A DNA stretch of 64,000 nucleotides from positions 25,298,298 through 25,362,297 of the forward strand of contig OW285189.1 of NCBI GenBank assembly GCA_935421135.1, written 5' to 3'. Each line of letters opens with the position of its first letter. Position 1 is the first letter of the stretch. This document shows, piece by piece, positions 36,733-48,600 of the stretch. A program made the translations under genes and the position numbers. The notes under the pieces were generated by a model. It saw only the letters and a list, made by a program, of their open reading frames with translations, was not told the origin of the DNA and made no database searches. Origin of the DNA: Bugulina stolonifera. Taxonomy: Eukaryota > Bryozoa > Gymnolaemata > Cheilostomatida > Bugulidae.

Positions 36733-37935
36733 TATTCTAGTTTCTATATTCACTCCTGTAAGGTAAAACAGAGATATGCAAAATATGCAAGAGAGTCAAG
36801 GTGTGCTCCTAGGGCTATCTCTGTGCTGCAATGATGAAACCTCAAACAGATAAACAGCGCCTGTGCTACTAGTAATAGTATGCTTCGTTACTATACAGTT
36901 TTTATATTTTATATTCTCTCAAGAGGTATCTTCTCCTTACGTTTGTAGCAAGCTCACGGCTTTTGCGTAGTTTTATTTGTCGTTGACTCTTTCAAGCTTT
37001 TTACTATAATAGATTGGTCCCTGTGACTCAACTGTCTAGAAGTGTATTCGGTGAATTAATAATAAATTAAATACCAACACGAACATAATATTCTTACAAT
37101 GCTTTGCTCAGTGTTCGAGGTGTGGTTATATGGGAGTATACGGTGTATACCAACCTCGATTTTAGTGGTTATACGGCCAGCAGGCGTATACCCTCATTTT
37201 AATAGCTAGTTTTCCCCATACAGTAACTCTAGACATGATAGTGAAGTGGTAGAGTGTTTGACTATCATTCATAGGGTCTCAAGTTTAAATCTCACCAGAG
37301 CATAATTTTTTCATTTTAGTAATTCACTAACTTCTTAGCTACTATAAGAGTAAGTGGATAGCTATACAATACTAATCTGTAAGATTGCATGCACCGTGCA
37401 CCCATCTCATTTGTCCCACTTTGAACACTGTTTTGCCCCTTTTTTTCTACCAAAACTTAAAAAAATTGAAAACGCTCATTTCTTCAGAGCTTTCTTGCAT
37501 GGGGTTGACCAAGGGAAGTAAAACTTGTAACTTTTTATTAATTATTATAATATAACATTATTATTTTATTATAAATATTAATATATATTCACATTGTTAA
37601 CTATTTTTATTATTATTATTATTACATGCGATGTATATAGAATCATTATGAGTGATTATGATATGATTAATTATGATTATTTTATAAACATTATATATTT
37701 ATTAATTATTGTATAGAAGAACTACGATAATCTATTGCTATGCAATTTCATTAATAATATAATTATTATTTTTAATAAAATATAAATGATATAATATAAT
37801 AATAATTATTATAAAAATAATAATAATATTTATTTTATAATTATTAAATTATTATTATAATTAATCATTATGATTATAATTTTAATACATAAAAATAAAT
37901 TAGTTATTAAAAACAAGCTCTCAACCCGATGCTTT
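36733..37935. other. EMC5 upstream region
   Basis: The first ~60 bp hold the EMC5 exon 1 leader and a splice acceptor (TTACAG at about 36750). Further left-to-right the sequence is AT-rich, with poly-purine/AT tracts from 37540 to 37910. A tRNA-like stretch lies at 37210-37300. No coding region. Confidence 0.4.
37210..37310 (+). other. Degenerate tRNA-like sequence
   Basis: AGTGGTAGAGTG resembles a tRNA A-box and GTTTAAATCTC a B-box, about 40 nt apart, with a T-run after CCAGAGCATAA. The acceptor and T stems pair poorly, so this is more likely a tRNA-derived relic than a working gene. Confidence 0.25.
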
Positions 37936-38244
37936 TGTGGTAGATTCTAGAAGTGTTTTTGCAAGCTGGTATTGTAATTGTAAGGCTAGGGAAGCTGTTG
38001 TTTTTTTACCTATATAATAGGAGTTAGCTACATGTAGCTCTAGCTGCATGTAGCTATTTTAGATACTTATATATAAGGGATTTTTATATACAGTAGAAAA
38101 AAGAGAAGAGTAGAGTAAGTAGAGAGAAAGTGGAAGAGAAGTTGAAGTGTTAATAAAGGAAAAGTTAGATCTGCAAGTGTCTAGACAACCCAGAAAAGGT
38201 TTATGGAATGACAGTTGAATGAAGAACAGTAAAAATCCATAACA
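37936..38244 (+). repeat. 5' LTR
   Basis: 309 bp, TGTGGTAG...CATAACA. It matches 39552-39860 with no difference that I could find. It contains a short TATATAAGGG box-like sequence near 38080 that could serve as the promoter. Confidence 0.88.
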
Positions 38245-38319
38245 TTGGTGGCAGCAGTGGGATTCCGGTCTAAACACTCTAACTGCTCAACACTTACAAC
38301 TCGTATTACACCGACTGAC

Positions 38320-39420
38320 TTGGACAGTCATGCTTAGATGGATAGGGTAGACTATCTTGTAAGAGTCCAGCGTGAGCATGGTGTTTATGCCATAGCCTAT
38401 CAAGCTGTGTATAGCTCATCAGGATCTACACCTAGGAGTAGTGAGCCAGGAAGCTGGAGGATACTTTCTCTCTAACACTTACAACTCGTATGGAAAGTCA
38501 TGCTTAGATGGATAGGGTAGACTATCTTGTAAGAGTCCAGCGTGAGCGTGGTGTTTATGCCATAGCCTATCAAGCTGTGTATAGCTCATCAGGATCTACA
38601 CCTAGGAGTAGTGAACCAGGAAGCTGGAGGATACTTTCTCTCTAATGACAATTGGATAGAAATTATTGTGTTATGTATTTATTTTAGTTTTTGTAATTAT
38701 TTTAATTTCATGAGTACTGTTTGTTGGTGCCTGTTATATCTCGTCGTTCAGATGGTGTATCCAGAATCTACGGTAGAATGGTATAATGCAACCTATAGGA
38801 GCCTCTAACCTTCTATTTGTGGAATCGATGCTACTAACATTGAAGTGAGCACAGGTGTGATGTTCAGATGGTGTATCCAGTGTCTACTGTAGAATGGTAT
38901 AATGCAACCTATAGGAGCCTCTAACCTTCTATTTGTGGGACGTATACTACTAACATCGAAATGAGCACAGGTGTGATGTTGAAACAGATTGAGGAGACAC
39001 GAGAATTACTTGTATCTACTAATGGTGCTAAAGACAAAACAGGACAATGGTATAAAAACGAAGATTTCTAACTAAGGAGTACTTGTCTGTTGCCTACTAT
39101 ATATTGATGTTCAGCTGGCATATCCAAGGTCTACTGTAGCTTAACATGGTTTAATGCAACCTATAGGAGCCTCTAAACCTCTACTTGGTTGGACTGAAAC
39201 TGCTTACATTGAAGAGAGCACTGGTGTGATATTCAGATGGTGTATCCAGTGTCTACTGTAGAATGGTACAATGCAACCTATAGGAGCCTCTAACCTTCTA
39301 TTTGTGGGACGTATACTACTAACATCGGAGTGAGCACAGGTGTGATGTCCAGAATATTGAGGAGGCAAAGGAATATCTTTGTATCTGCTACCGCTGATGC
39401 TAAAGACCAGACAAGACAAT
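38320..39420 (+). repeat. Internally repeated modules of the LTR element
   Basis: Two families of direct repeats fill the interior. A block of about 125 bp (GTCCAGCGTGAGC... to ACTTTCTCTCTAA) occurs at 38350-38470 and 38525-38645. A block of about 75-115 bp with GATGGTGTATCCAG and AACCTATAGGAGCCTCTAA occurs near 38750, 38865, 39110 and 39235. The second encodes short stop-ended pieces such as EWYNATYRSL. No long frame survives. Confidence 0.7.
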
Positions 39421-39551
39421 TGTGTAGAAACTAAGTTTTAAAACTAATGGACATATACTAAAACTTTCTTCTACTTTTTATGATCAGGTTATCCATTGTG
39501 TTTATAGATGTAGGTGTAGGTAATACCCACACCTCATCTAGGAGGGGAGAA

Positions 39552-39860
39552 TGTGGTAGATTCTAGAAGTGTTTTTGCAAGCTGGTATTGTAATTGTAAG
39601 GCTAGGGAAGCTGTTGTTTTTTTACCTATATAATAGGAGTTAGCTACATGTAGCTCTAGCTGCATGTAGCTATTTTAGATACTTATATATAAGGGATTTT
39701 TATATACAGTAGAAAAAAGAGAAGAGTAGAGTAAGTAGAGAGAAAGTGGAAGAGAAGTTGAAGTGTTAATAAAGGAAAAGTTAGATCTGCAAGTGTCTAG
39801 ACAACCCAGAAAAGGTTTATGGAATGACAGTTGAATGAAGAACAGTAAAAATCCATAACA
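39552..39860 (+). repeat. 3' LTR
   Basis: 309 bp, the second copy of the terminal repeat. It is preceded by the purine-rich tract at 39541-39551 and followed by CTTTTT, which matches the CTTT before the left LTR. Confidence 0.88.
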
Positions 39861-41160
39861 CTTTTTCAAACCTAGATCATTGTGAAAGCGATGAGCATTG
39901 TAGAACATAAAGCTATTGACAAAGGTTACAGATTTAAACAAAAAGTAGGCTTATGGCTTTTTATGGCCAAATACTAAATTCCGAAAACTAAACTGACTAT
40001 TTTTTAACTTTCACTAAAGTAAAACCGGAGGTTAAAATAAAGAGGAAATATAGAATCGTTAAACTAGATAGTCCAAATACTTGTTTTCAGTTGTATATTT
40101 CTACCCGTCGCATTTCAGGTCCTCCGACTTTTTATTTCTGCCAAAGAAATGTTAGCTATCTTGACCTCTGCAGTATTTTAGTTTCTAAACATGATGATAT
40201 TGATACAATATAAACACATGTCACTTTTAAAAATCCACATGTAATATTATCGCATCATGGGCAAAGTGGTACCACATGGATCATCAGTAGAGCTTTATCA
40301 ACTTTATTCAGTGAAATCACTAGGCCCCTATATATTTTTATGTAACTTTATTTGTTGTGCACTAGTAGTACAATGTACTTTATTTTTGATTTTTCAGTTT
40401 TCTTTATGAATTCCAATAGAATATTGTGAATTATTGTCGTTATTTAATTTTTTTATATTTATTATAATTATTGTTACAACAAGGGATGATGTCATGCCAG
40501 TTTCGAGTTTGAGTTTCAATTTTATTTTGATAATGAACTAATAAATTATTAAATAGTTATAATAAATAATATTATGTAATAATATAATAATGAATAATTA
40601 TATTTAATATTAATTTAATTTAATAGGGCCTATATTATGTTGATGTTATTTATATATTAATTATTATATAATATATATAATTATAATTAAATAATTTATG
40701 AATAATAATATTACAGGCCAAATTAATTATTATTATAAATTTTTTATGGTGATTTTATGAGCTGAGATCCTCTACATACACCAATCTGGTGGCCAAGAGT
40801 GTTCTATTTCCTGAGCGGTGAACAGAGATCTGTCCATAGTAAAGCCTAATCCATAAAGATAAACAAAGATGAATTGACTTTTGCATAAAATTTATCGCAA
40901 ATTTAAATTATCAATCAGATGGCAATAGCCAATAGGGTTATCTTTCAATTTTTTCTGAACTTTTTGGAAGAATGAACTTAATTATTTTATAGAAATTCAT
41001 CAATTATTTAGGCACATCAAATCAATGTGGAAAAGTTAAAACTGGGAGACACAGGCAGACAAATTTTTCGATTAATTGTGTCACTAGTTCGTTCTTGAAT
41101 TTATCTATTCTAGTTTTCTCTAGGTGTAATATAAATATATTAATATTGTTTTACATTTGA

Positions 41161-41575
41161 TGTTGTTGTGTTTGACTGGGTAGCTGAGGCGCAGCCGTAC
41201 AACATACAGCGGCAAGGGAGTCAGAACCGGCTGACCCAACAATAGGGAGCTAAGAGGAAGCAGGTCTAACCAAACAGCATAAGCAACGAGAAAATTGGCG
41301 ACTTAAGTGACACCTGGGGCCTGAAGGTGCTGCCAAAGTCTTTAGAGTTTACGCGAGATCTGGATGTGACATCTGTAGCCAGCTGGGGCGCTAGCAAAAG
41401 CGTATGACTGTGGGGAGGGGTTGAACTGCTGGGTCCTGGTAGCAGTCATGACACTGTACTTGGGATTACCCAAGGCCAGGAAGAGTGTCTGATACCTTAC
41501 TGTTAGCAGTAAACAGTGAGAGACTGTATAAGTTCAATTCAGTACAACAACTTTGTCGAACAACAGCCTACAGAC
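41161..41575. other. GC-richer segment, possible solo LTR or other relic
   Basis: Starts TGTTGTTGTG and ends CGAACAACA, a short inverted TGTTG/CAACA pair about 412 bp apart. It stands out from flanking AT-rich DNA. No target-site duplication, protein or tRNA match is visible. Confidence 0.25.
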
Positions 41576-43064
41576 AACAAATTAAGAATGCGAAATCGTG
41601 CTCCTTATAAATGAAATTGAGTTCCAGACTGGGATCAAGAAGTTAATCAGTATATTAGATCAGTCTCGGACCAACAAAGGTTCCAGTTACAATCGGTACA
41701 AAAAGGTCTTGGACTGGAATGTGCAAAAAGGCATAATCACATAAAAAGTACAGTGGATAGTTCCAGGAATAACTAGCACGATTCGCAAGTGTAAGAGCCA
41801 AGAAATTAGTAAAGTAGCAGAGTACGAAAGTATACTAAACATACCAATATCAATACCATATACGTAAGTTACACGACTAAGCAATCAAGGTACAACAATG
41901 CAATGCAGTAGAATGTAACTGTTTGTACAGAGTGTCGGTACAGGGCACAACAATAAGCGTGGCTTAGTTAGCACAATAGACCTATCAGTCAATTCATTGT
42001 TGAAATGGTGAGAAAAACCAAAAAAAGTCAACCGAGCACTCTTAATAATGATTTTCAAATGCAATATTTTTGAATACTAATCTAACTTTATATTGGTGAT
42101 GGTCAAAAACTCTTGTTCCAACTGCTTAACATATTTTGGCCTTTGAGTCACTGGTACAACTGCGCTGGAGTGGGCCCACAACATCCTAAATAATTGTGCA
42201 ATCTACCCTGCAGCTAATCGCCTTGAAAACTCAACCAATGTGTCATAAGCTACCATTTTTAAAATCTTAGTCCTATGTTTATCGATTAATGAGATGTGGC
42301 TTTTAGCTGAATGGCCACAATTGGCCTACTATATTTATTCAAAATAATATGATGTACTGCATTGTAATATTCGTATTTTTTACATAAGTAAGGTTCATAC
42401 TGTTCTGGACGATCTAGCATATAAAAGTAATAGGTAGATGGAAGAGAAAGGGGTTGCTTCACCCTTCATGCTCACTGGTGTCAATAAGTCCCCAATGAAC
42501 TCCTATGGAATGGTCGAAATAATGGGACTAGTAACTACATGTACGTATTATTATGTACAGCTTCAAAGACGCTATGTTATAAGAATTGGCGTAACCACAC
42601 ATTTACTGTGATATGTAGCGAGCCCAGTAAACTCTGAAAACTTTAAAGGATTAGCGGGCCAGGAGTTCTGCATGAGAAATGTTTTTGAAATTTACGCTAG
42701 ATACAGAGGCAAGCAATTTTGCGAATATATGCAAACGTTGCTATGTATATCATTGGCCTACCGTGTTCCAATATTGTTAATTGAACCACTATAAACTGTA
42801 TAAGCATGGTACAAGTACAAGTTTTGCTAACCATTAGATGTCACCACTCAAGCTTTAGGTACCTCCATTGGGTGGTATTTAGAAATTTATGCCTTTCTAC
42901 CACACCATAGAAAGCTATAATGCTGCCGTCGATATTTCGACGGTGTGGAGGATTTTGAATCCTGCTAATCTTTGTGGTTTGGAATGAATTTATGTTCCTA
43001 ATTCCAAAATTCTATCACAAATCATGAAAACAAACAACAATACAAAACACTGAGAATTGAAACA

Positions 43065-43290
43065 ATGCTATGACCTCTCATCTAATAGTTCATAACCAAT
43101 GACCTCTCATCTAGTAGTGCATAACGTATCACCTCTCATCTAATCATACATTACCAATGACCTCTCATCTAGTAGTACATAACCTATGACCTTTCATCTA
43201 ATCATACATTACCAATGACCTCTCATCTAGTAGTACATTACCAATGACCTCTCATCTAGTAGTACACAACCTATGACCTCCCATCTAAAA
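43065..43290. repeat. Minisatellite, about 29-nt unit, 7-8 copies
   Basis: CCAATGACCTCTCATCTAGT + AGTACATA, about 170 bp upstream of the LLPH start codon. Confidence 0.9.
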
Positions 43291-43455
43291 AGTTCGATTT
43301 TAGTTCCTTGTCAGCTGTAGGTATTTGTTATAATGAATTTTAACAACTAAGTTAAGGTCATGATGTAGCCATATTTTTTTTATTTAGGCCACTCAGTTCA
43401 ACGGCAATTCTATTTAAAGGCTAATCTCATGTTGCAGGATTGAAACACTATTACT

Positions 43456-43949
43456 ATGGCTAAAAGCTCGAGAAGTAAAATCAAAAGAGCCAACAGGGCA
43501 ATTAAAAGAGAAAAGAATTCCAAGAAAGAGCGAGCAAAGCTAGATCTAATGGTGGCACAGGCAAAGGAGAATGCCACTGTTGCAGATCAAGAGAAGAAGG
43601 AATACACAGTTCTTGGTGCCAGTGAGGAGTCTATGGTAGTAGATGGTGAGGTACCAAAACAGCTCCCAAAGGAGAACACAGAACTGGAAGGTAATTGACA
43701 TTATATGAACATATAACATCTGTTAAGGGGAGGGGAGTATCTGCTTGCTTTGTTTAGTAAATTATTTACCTGTTGTATTTCTATTTCACAACAGATCTAC
43801 CTATGGGTGTAGGACTTAGGACTAAGGCTGGACATTTCCCAGTATGGATGCATAAAAGAGCTGTAAAACGGGCCAAGGCTGTGGAAAAGAAAAAAGCAAA
43901 ACAGAAGCAAAAGGGAAAACGAGCCAACTCAAGACCTTGGAGGAGATGA
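43456..43949 (+). CDS. LLPH: LLP homologue (ribosome-biogenesis/nucleolar basic protein)
   Basis: Two exons, 43456-43690 and 43795-43949, with clean GAAG/GTAATT and TTTCACAACAG junctions, phase 1. The product is 129 aa, the length of human LLPH. It begins MAKSSRSKIKRANRAIKREK, has an acidic middle (ESMVVDGEVPKQ), then LRTKAGHFPVWMHKRAVKRA and a Lys-rich tail ending PWRR. The MAKS.RSK.KR start and the 'G.fPvWM..R..KR.K' block are the family signatures. LLPH is a small basic nucleolar protein linked to ribosome assembly and, in Aplysia, to learning-associated gene expression. It is divergent in orientation from EMC5 and convergent with TMC. A candidate poly(A) signal AATAAA lies near 44366. Confidence 0.93.
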
Positions 43950-44415
43950 AGTTGTAACAATTATGTTTATATTATTGTCATTATATAATATATGTATATA
44001 GATGCACCTGAAATTTGGGTATGACCAGTCACAATTTACTGAATGTCACATAATTGTCATGCCAGTCTCAATATTTTGATAGTTTAGCTTCTATTGCACA
44101 CAACTGGTAGTAATTGTGTAATGGTATTGGACAAATTTATTTCCTAATAATAATTATACATGTATATTAAAAATTTTTAATCTTGGTTTCACTTTGGAAG
44201 TATGGTATAAAAAATTGTGTATTCTGCAGTAAATGAAATATATATATTCTACAAAATTAGTTGTATCTACAAGTAGTACATCTGATGAGTTGATGGTTTA
44301 CTGTTGCTGTCAGACAGTACAGTTTATCAAGTAGTATAAAATTGAGAATGGAGTGTTAAAAATGTAATAAAATTTGAAATAATGTAGAAAGTATAGTAAT
44401 AATAACAGATAAATA

Positions 44416-44616
44416 ATGGTGCAGGAGTATCGTGATAAGTGTATCTATTCAGTACAACTAGCAGTGTTAGCCTTAAAGAGACGTGTTCAGTTGGTTGCAG
44501 ATGACTGGGTGAGATCCAGTTTGGATCCAAGTGAACTGGCAGTGCTCCTCTCCCTGGCGAATACTCTTCGTGCTACAAATACATGTATATATTATTATAT
44601 GTATACATTAAAATAA
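44416..44616 (+). CDS. Short hypothetical ORF, 66 aa
   Basis: This plus-strand frame reads MVQEYRDKCIYSVQLAVLAL, then ADDWVRSSLDPSELAVLL, and ends in a Tyr-rich tail read from a TATA-like run. The middle has protein-like composition and normal codon use, unlike the AT-rich surroundings. I recognise no family. It could be a small gene, an exon of an unseen transcript, part of the LLPH 3' region or chance. The stop overlaps an AATAAA. Confidence 0.25.
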   Translation: MVQEYRDKCIYSVQLAVLALKRRVQLVADDWVRSSLDPSELAVLLSLANTLRATNTCIYYYMYTLK

Positions 44617-45691
44617 AATGTTTGTGAAAGTATGGCATGTCTGACTGCATAAGATTGGTGAGAGAGCAGACCATCTCCTACATGGATAATTTCTCAGAGG
44701 ATCTTCATATCACATACAGCTCAGTCACTATGCACATACAGAGTTCACTTTAGTAGACACACTACATGCAAAATATCTAACTTGAATCCAAATGGCACAG
44801 CAATTACACCTGTGGTACATGACGTAGGGAAGCAAGGAATGGGAAATAGTTTACATGTCAGAGAAACTAATGCACCTGAACATCATGCAATCTCCATTAC
44901 CGAACATTTGGGAAACTAAAGAGGAAATGTCCATCACAATTGGAAAGACAAACTGTACCATACACCCATGTCATGCATAAACAAGGGGTTTTGTAGATTG
45001 GTATGTTTAAAAGATAACATTAGTAGAAGCTACCCAAGCTGGGAATGACATGAGAGAAGACCTGTCTAAGTAAACCCTTTACCTGCTAATTACTCTGTTG
45101 GGACGGTCAGAAATTGTGCTATGAATAAAAATATAATTAATGCTGTATATAATAGTATAAAATACACTTTTCTGTTAGCACCTACTAACACTTTGGTTAT
45201 TTTTACCAAATATTACAGTATTGAAGTGTAGCAATTCAACACAATGCTATAACAGTAAACCAATGAGAGATGTGCATACAAATGTGTGGAAGTAGCTGTA
45301 AATCACAAAACATACAAGTATTGGTCAATCTACTGAATTATTTAACTTTCAATGATCATGGATGTACAGATATTTGAGATGTGCATATACAATATACATG
45401 TAGGTATAGAGTGAATAGTAGTGATGGTAGTGTAACTCCTCTAGGAGTGAGAAGTGAAGTCAGTAGATGAATTTGAACAGAGTTGTTATACAATCTCCAT
45501 ACAGTAACTACTCTCCAATCACTGCCACCTATGTAAAAGCTACTACATAGTTCCATGTGTAGCCACTTATAGGCTACCAGTCACAATAGGAAGTTATCCT
45601 CTCCTAGTTTGACTACCTTTCAATCAAAACAGAGAGAGGACAACTTGTTGCTATGAATAGTAGCCTACAAGTGCACACAGTGTAATATCTA
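44617..45691. other. LLPH-TMC convergent spacer
   Basis: About 1.07 kb of AT-rich DNA that should hold the TMC 3' UTR. An antisense frame at 45356-45556 has no family resemblance. Nothing else seen. Confidence 0.4.
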
Positions 45692-48600
45692 TTATACATT
45701 ACCATCATTATACTCTCCAGTATCCCGTTCTTCCACTATATCTGGCATAACTGTCAGGAGACACGGTTTACAAATATTTCATATACCAATGTAATATATG
45801 TATTATCATTAGCCATTCAATTCTACTAGCCTGTGATCTACTCAGTCTAAGAAAACCAGGGTAATGAGCAGCAGGCACAGGCTGCGATGTTTTCAACTTC
45901 AGCTAAGAGAATGTAGTAGCTCTAGTGTTGGTAACACTGGTTATTGTGTTACATGTGAGTAGAGGTATACCACACTCTTGATGTGTGATAGCATCAGTAA
46001 ACAGTAATACAAGTAATAGTCTATGTTAGTCGTATGCTTTACATAGAGAAGGACACAGTTGACATACACATGTGTATAATTGGTGTATTGTGTGATTATA
46101 GACTGATTACCTCGTTGAGGTCTGATGGAGGTTAGCTGATCTCCCCCACCAGCAGCATTCTCACAGTTACAAGCACCCTCACACTCGCACGTCTTAGCCT
46201 CAGTCCTGCTGCTCTTATGCTTCTGAACCTGGTCTAACATGTGACGCAGATATGCCTTGTCTTTAGATTCCTGCAGACAATGTGTAACCCATTTATTCAG
46301 TGTAGAATATATTATGTAAAGATTTATCAGGGTTACCATAGACATAAGTGAGTACCAGCTCACACTGAACACTAGCTATACACTGAACACTAGCTATACA
46401 CTGAACACTAGCTATATACTGGACACTGGTTATACACTGGACACTGGTTATATACTGGACACTGGTTGTACACTGGACACTGGTTATATACTGAATACTG
46501 GTTATATACTGGACACTGGTTATACACTGGACACTGGTTATACACTGGACACTGGTTATACACTGAACACTAGCTATACACTGGACACTGGCTATACACT
46601 GGGTCCATACTGGACACTGGTTATACACTGGACACTAGTTATATACTGGACACTGGCTATACACTGGACACTGGTTATATACTGGACACTGGCTATATAC
46701 TGGACACTGGTTATACACTGGACACTGGCTATACACTGGTTATATACTGGATACTGGTTATACACTGGACACTGGTTATATACTGGATACTGGTTATACA
46801 CTGGACACTGGTTATATACTGGACACTGGTTATACACTGGACACTGGCTATACACTGGACACTGGTTATACACTGGACACTGGCTATACACTGGACACTG
46901 GCTATACACTGGGTCCATACTGGACACTGGCTATACACTGGACACTAGTTATATACTGGACACTGGTTATACACTGGACACTGGTTATACACTGGACACT
47001 GGTTATACACTAGAGACTGGTTATATACTGGACACTGGCTATACACTGAACACTGGTTATACACTGGACACTGGCTATACACTGGACACTGGTTATATAC
47101 TGAACACTGGTTATACACTGGACACTGGTTATATACTGGACACTGGCTATACACTGAACACTGGTTATACACTGGACACTGGTTATACACTGGACACTGG
47201 TTATACACTGGACACTGGTTATATACTGGACACTGATTATACACTGGATACTGGTTATATACTGGACACTGGCTATATACTGGACACTGGTTATACACTG
47301 GACACTGGTTATATACTGGATACTGGTTATACACTGGACACTGGTTATATACTGGACACTGGTTATACACTAAACACTAGTTATACACTGGACACTGGTT
47401 ATATACTGGACACTGAATACATACTGGACACTGACTATACATAAAAGGGAAGCCAGATAGTCCGAGACTAGAGTCGAGGCAATCCCTGCTCAAGAGTACC
47501 GAGGGGAAACACCCACCACGCCCCCAGACAGCTCACAGTGCTCACACCCCCCTCCCAGAGACGAGATGCCAAAGCTGCCGCAAAAGCCCTGGGAGAGAGG
47601 TCAAGGATGACCAAGGCATAGCTAGAAACAAGCTCAATACCGGCATAGTACACCGATCTCCTCCCCTGTTAGTTTTAATTTTTGGCAATTTCAAAAGTTT
47701 ACTTTTATTTCTAGTATTAAAGTTATGGGTTATTACGAGAGAATTTAAAAGTTTTTCATCTGTCTTCAACATATTGTAGGTGAAAATTATAAGGCGGTAG
47801 TTAAATAGCATCTTTATCGACATTATTTTAGATTCAAGAAATTTGGTTGACATCAATGAAAGAGGTTTCTGTTTAAAGATTACTCTCAAAGCTTTTTTTG
47901 ACATACCAGGATTTGAGAAATTGTCCTCTCACAAGCATGTCCCCAAAACTCAAAACCATATAAAAGGTGGGGGTATATAAAAGTGCAATAAATATTTATC
48001 AGGGTTTTCTGATCAGGATATTGATATATACATTGATACATTAATACTTTTGATATATATTGATATATATTGATATATACATGTACTTACCAGTGTAATC
48101 TGGATTTTGAGCAGAGATATCAGTGTTTTTCTGCCAGCACTTGCCACTCTTACATAGTGAACAACCACACTGTAAGTACAGTATACATGTAGTAAGTATA
48201 TTTGTAGGTATAGTAGTAGGTATATTAGTAAGTATATTAGTAGGTATATTAGTAGGTATATTAGTAGGTACATTAGTAGGTATATTAGTAGATATATTAG
48301 TAGATATATTAGTAGGTATATTAGTGGGTATATTAGTGGGTATATTAGTAGGTATATTAGTAGGTATATTAGTAGGTATATTAGTAGGTATATTAGTAGG
48401 TATATTAGTAGGTATATTAGTAGGTATATTAGTAGGTATATTAGTAGGTATATTAGTAGGTATATAGTAGGTATATAGTAGGTATATTAGTAGGTATATT
48501 AGTAGGTATATAGTAGGTATATTAGTAGGTATATTAGTAGGTATATTAGTAGGTATATTAGTAGGTATATTAGTAGGTATATTAGTAGGAATATTAGTAG

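Larger units (their letters stand above)
37936..39860. mobile_element. Complete non-autonomous LTR retrotransposon (TRIM/LARD-like)
   Basis: Two direct 309-bp repeats (37936-38244 and 39552-39860) start TGTGGTAG and end CATAACA, the TG...CA form of LTRs. By eye they are identical. A TGGTGGCAGCAGTGGGAT tract, two bases after the left LTR, fits a tRNA primer-binding site. A purine run GGAGGGGAGAA directly before the right LTR fits a polypurine tract. Flanks share CTTT, a possible 4-bp target-site duplication. The orientation by PBS and PPT is left to right. The 1.3-kb interior has no gag, protease, RT or integrase, so it must depend on enzymes from another element. Confidence 0.88.
39861..43455. 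other. Intergenic AT-rich region
   Basis: Very AT-rich, with ATTATTAATAA tracts at 40430-40740. One GC-richer segment lies at 41161-41575, and a 29-nt repeat at 43065-43290. No coding exon could be supported on either strand. The last few hundred bases must hold the LLPH promoter. Confidence 0.5.

Noticed and set aside
38059..38277. Minus-strand frame in the LTR (also at 39675-39941)
   Set aside because: The frame is duplicated only because the LTR is; it has a low-complexity composition and no family resemblance.
47468..47653. 61-codon minus frame with ALVILDLSPRAFAAALASRL
   Set aside because: It lies in the 3' part of the LINE remnant in a shifted frame. It is probably decayed element sequence, not a gene.
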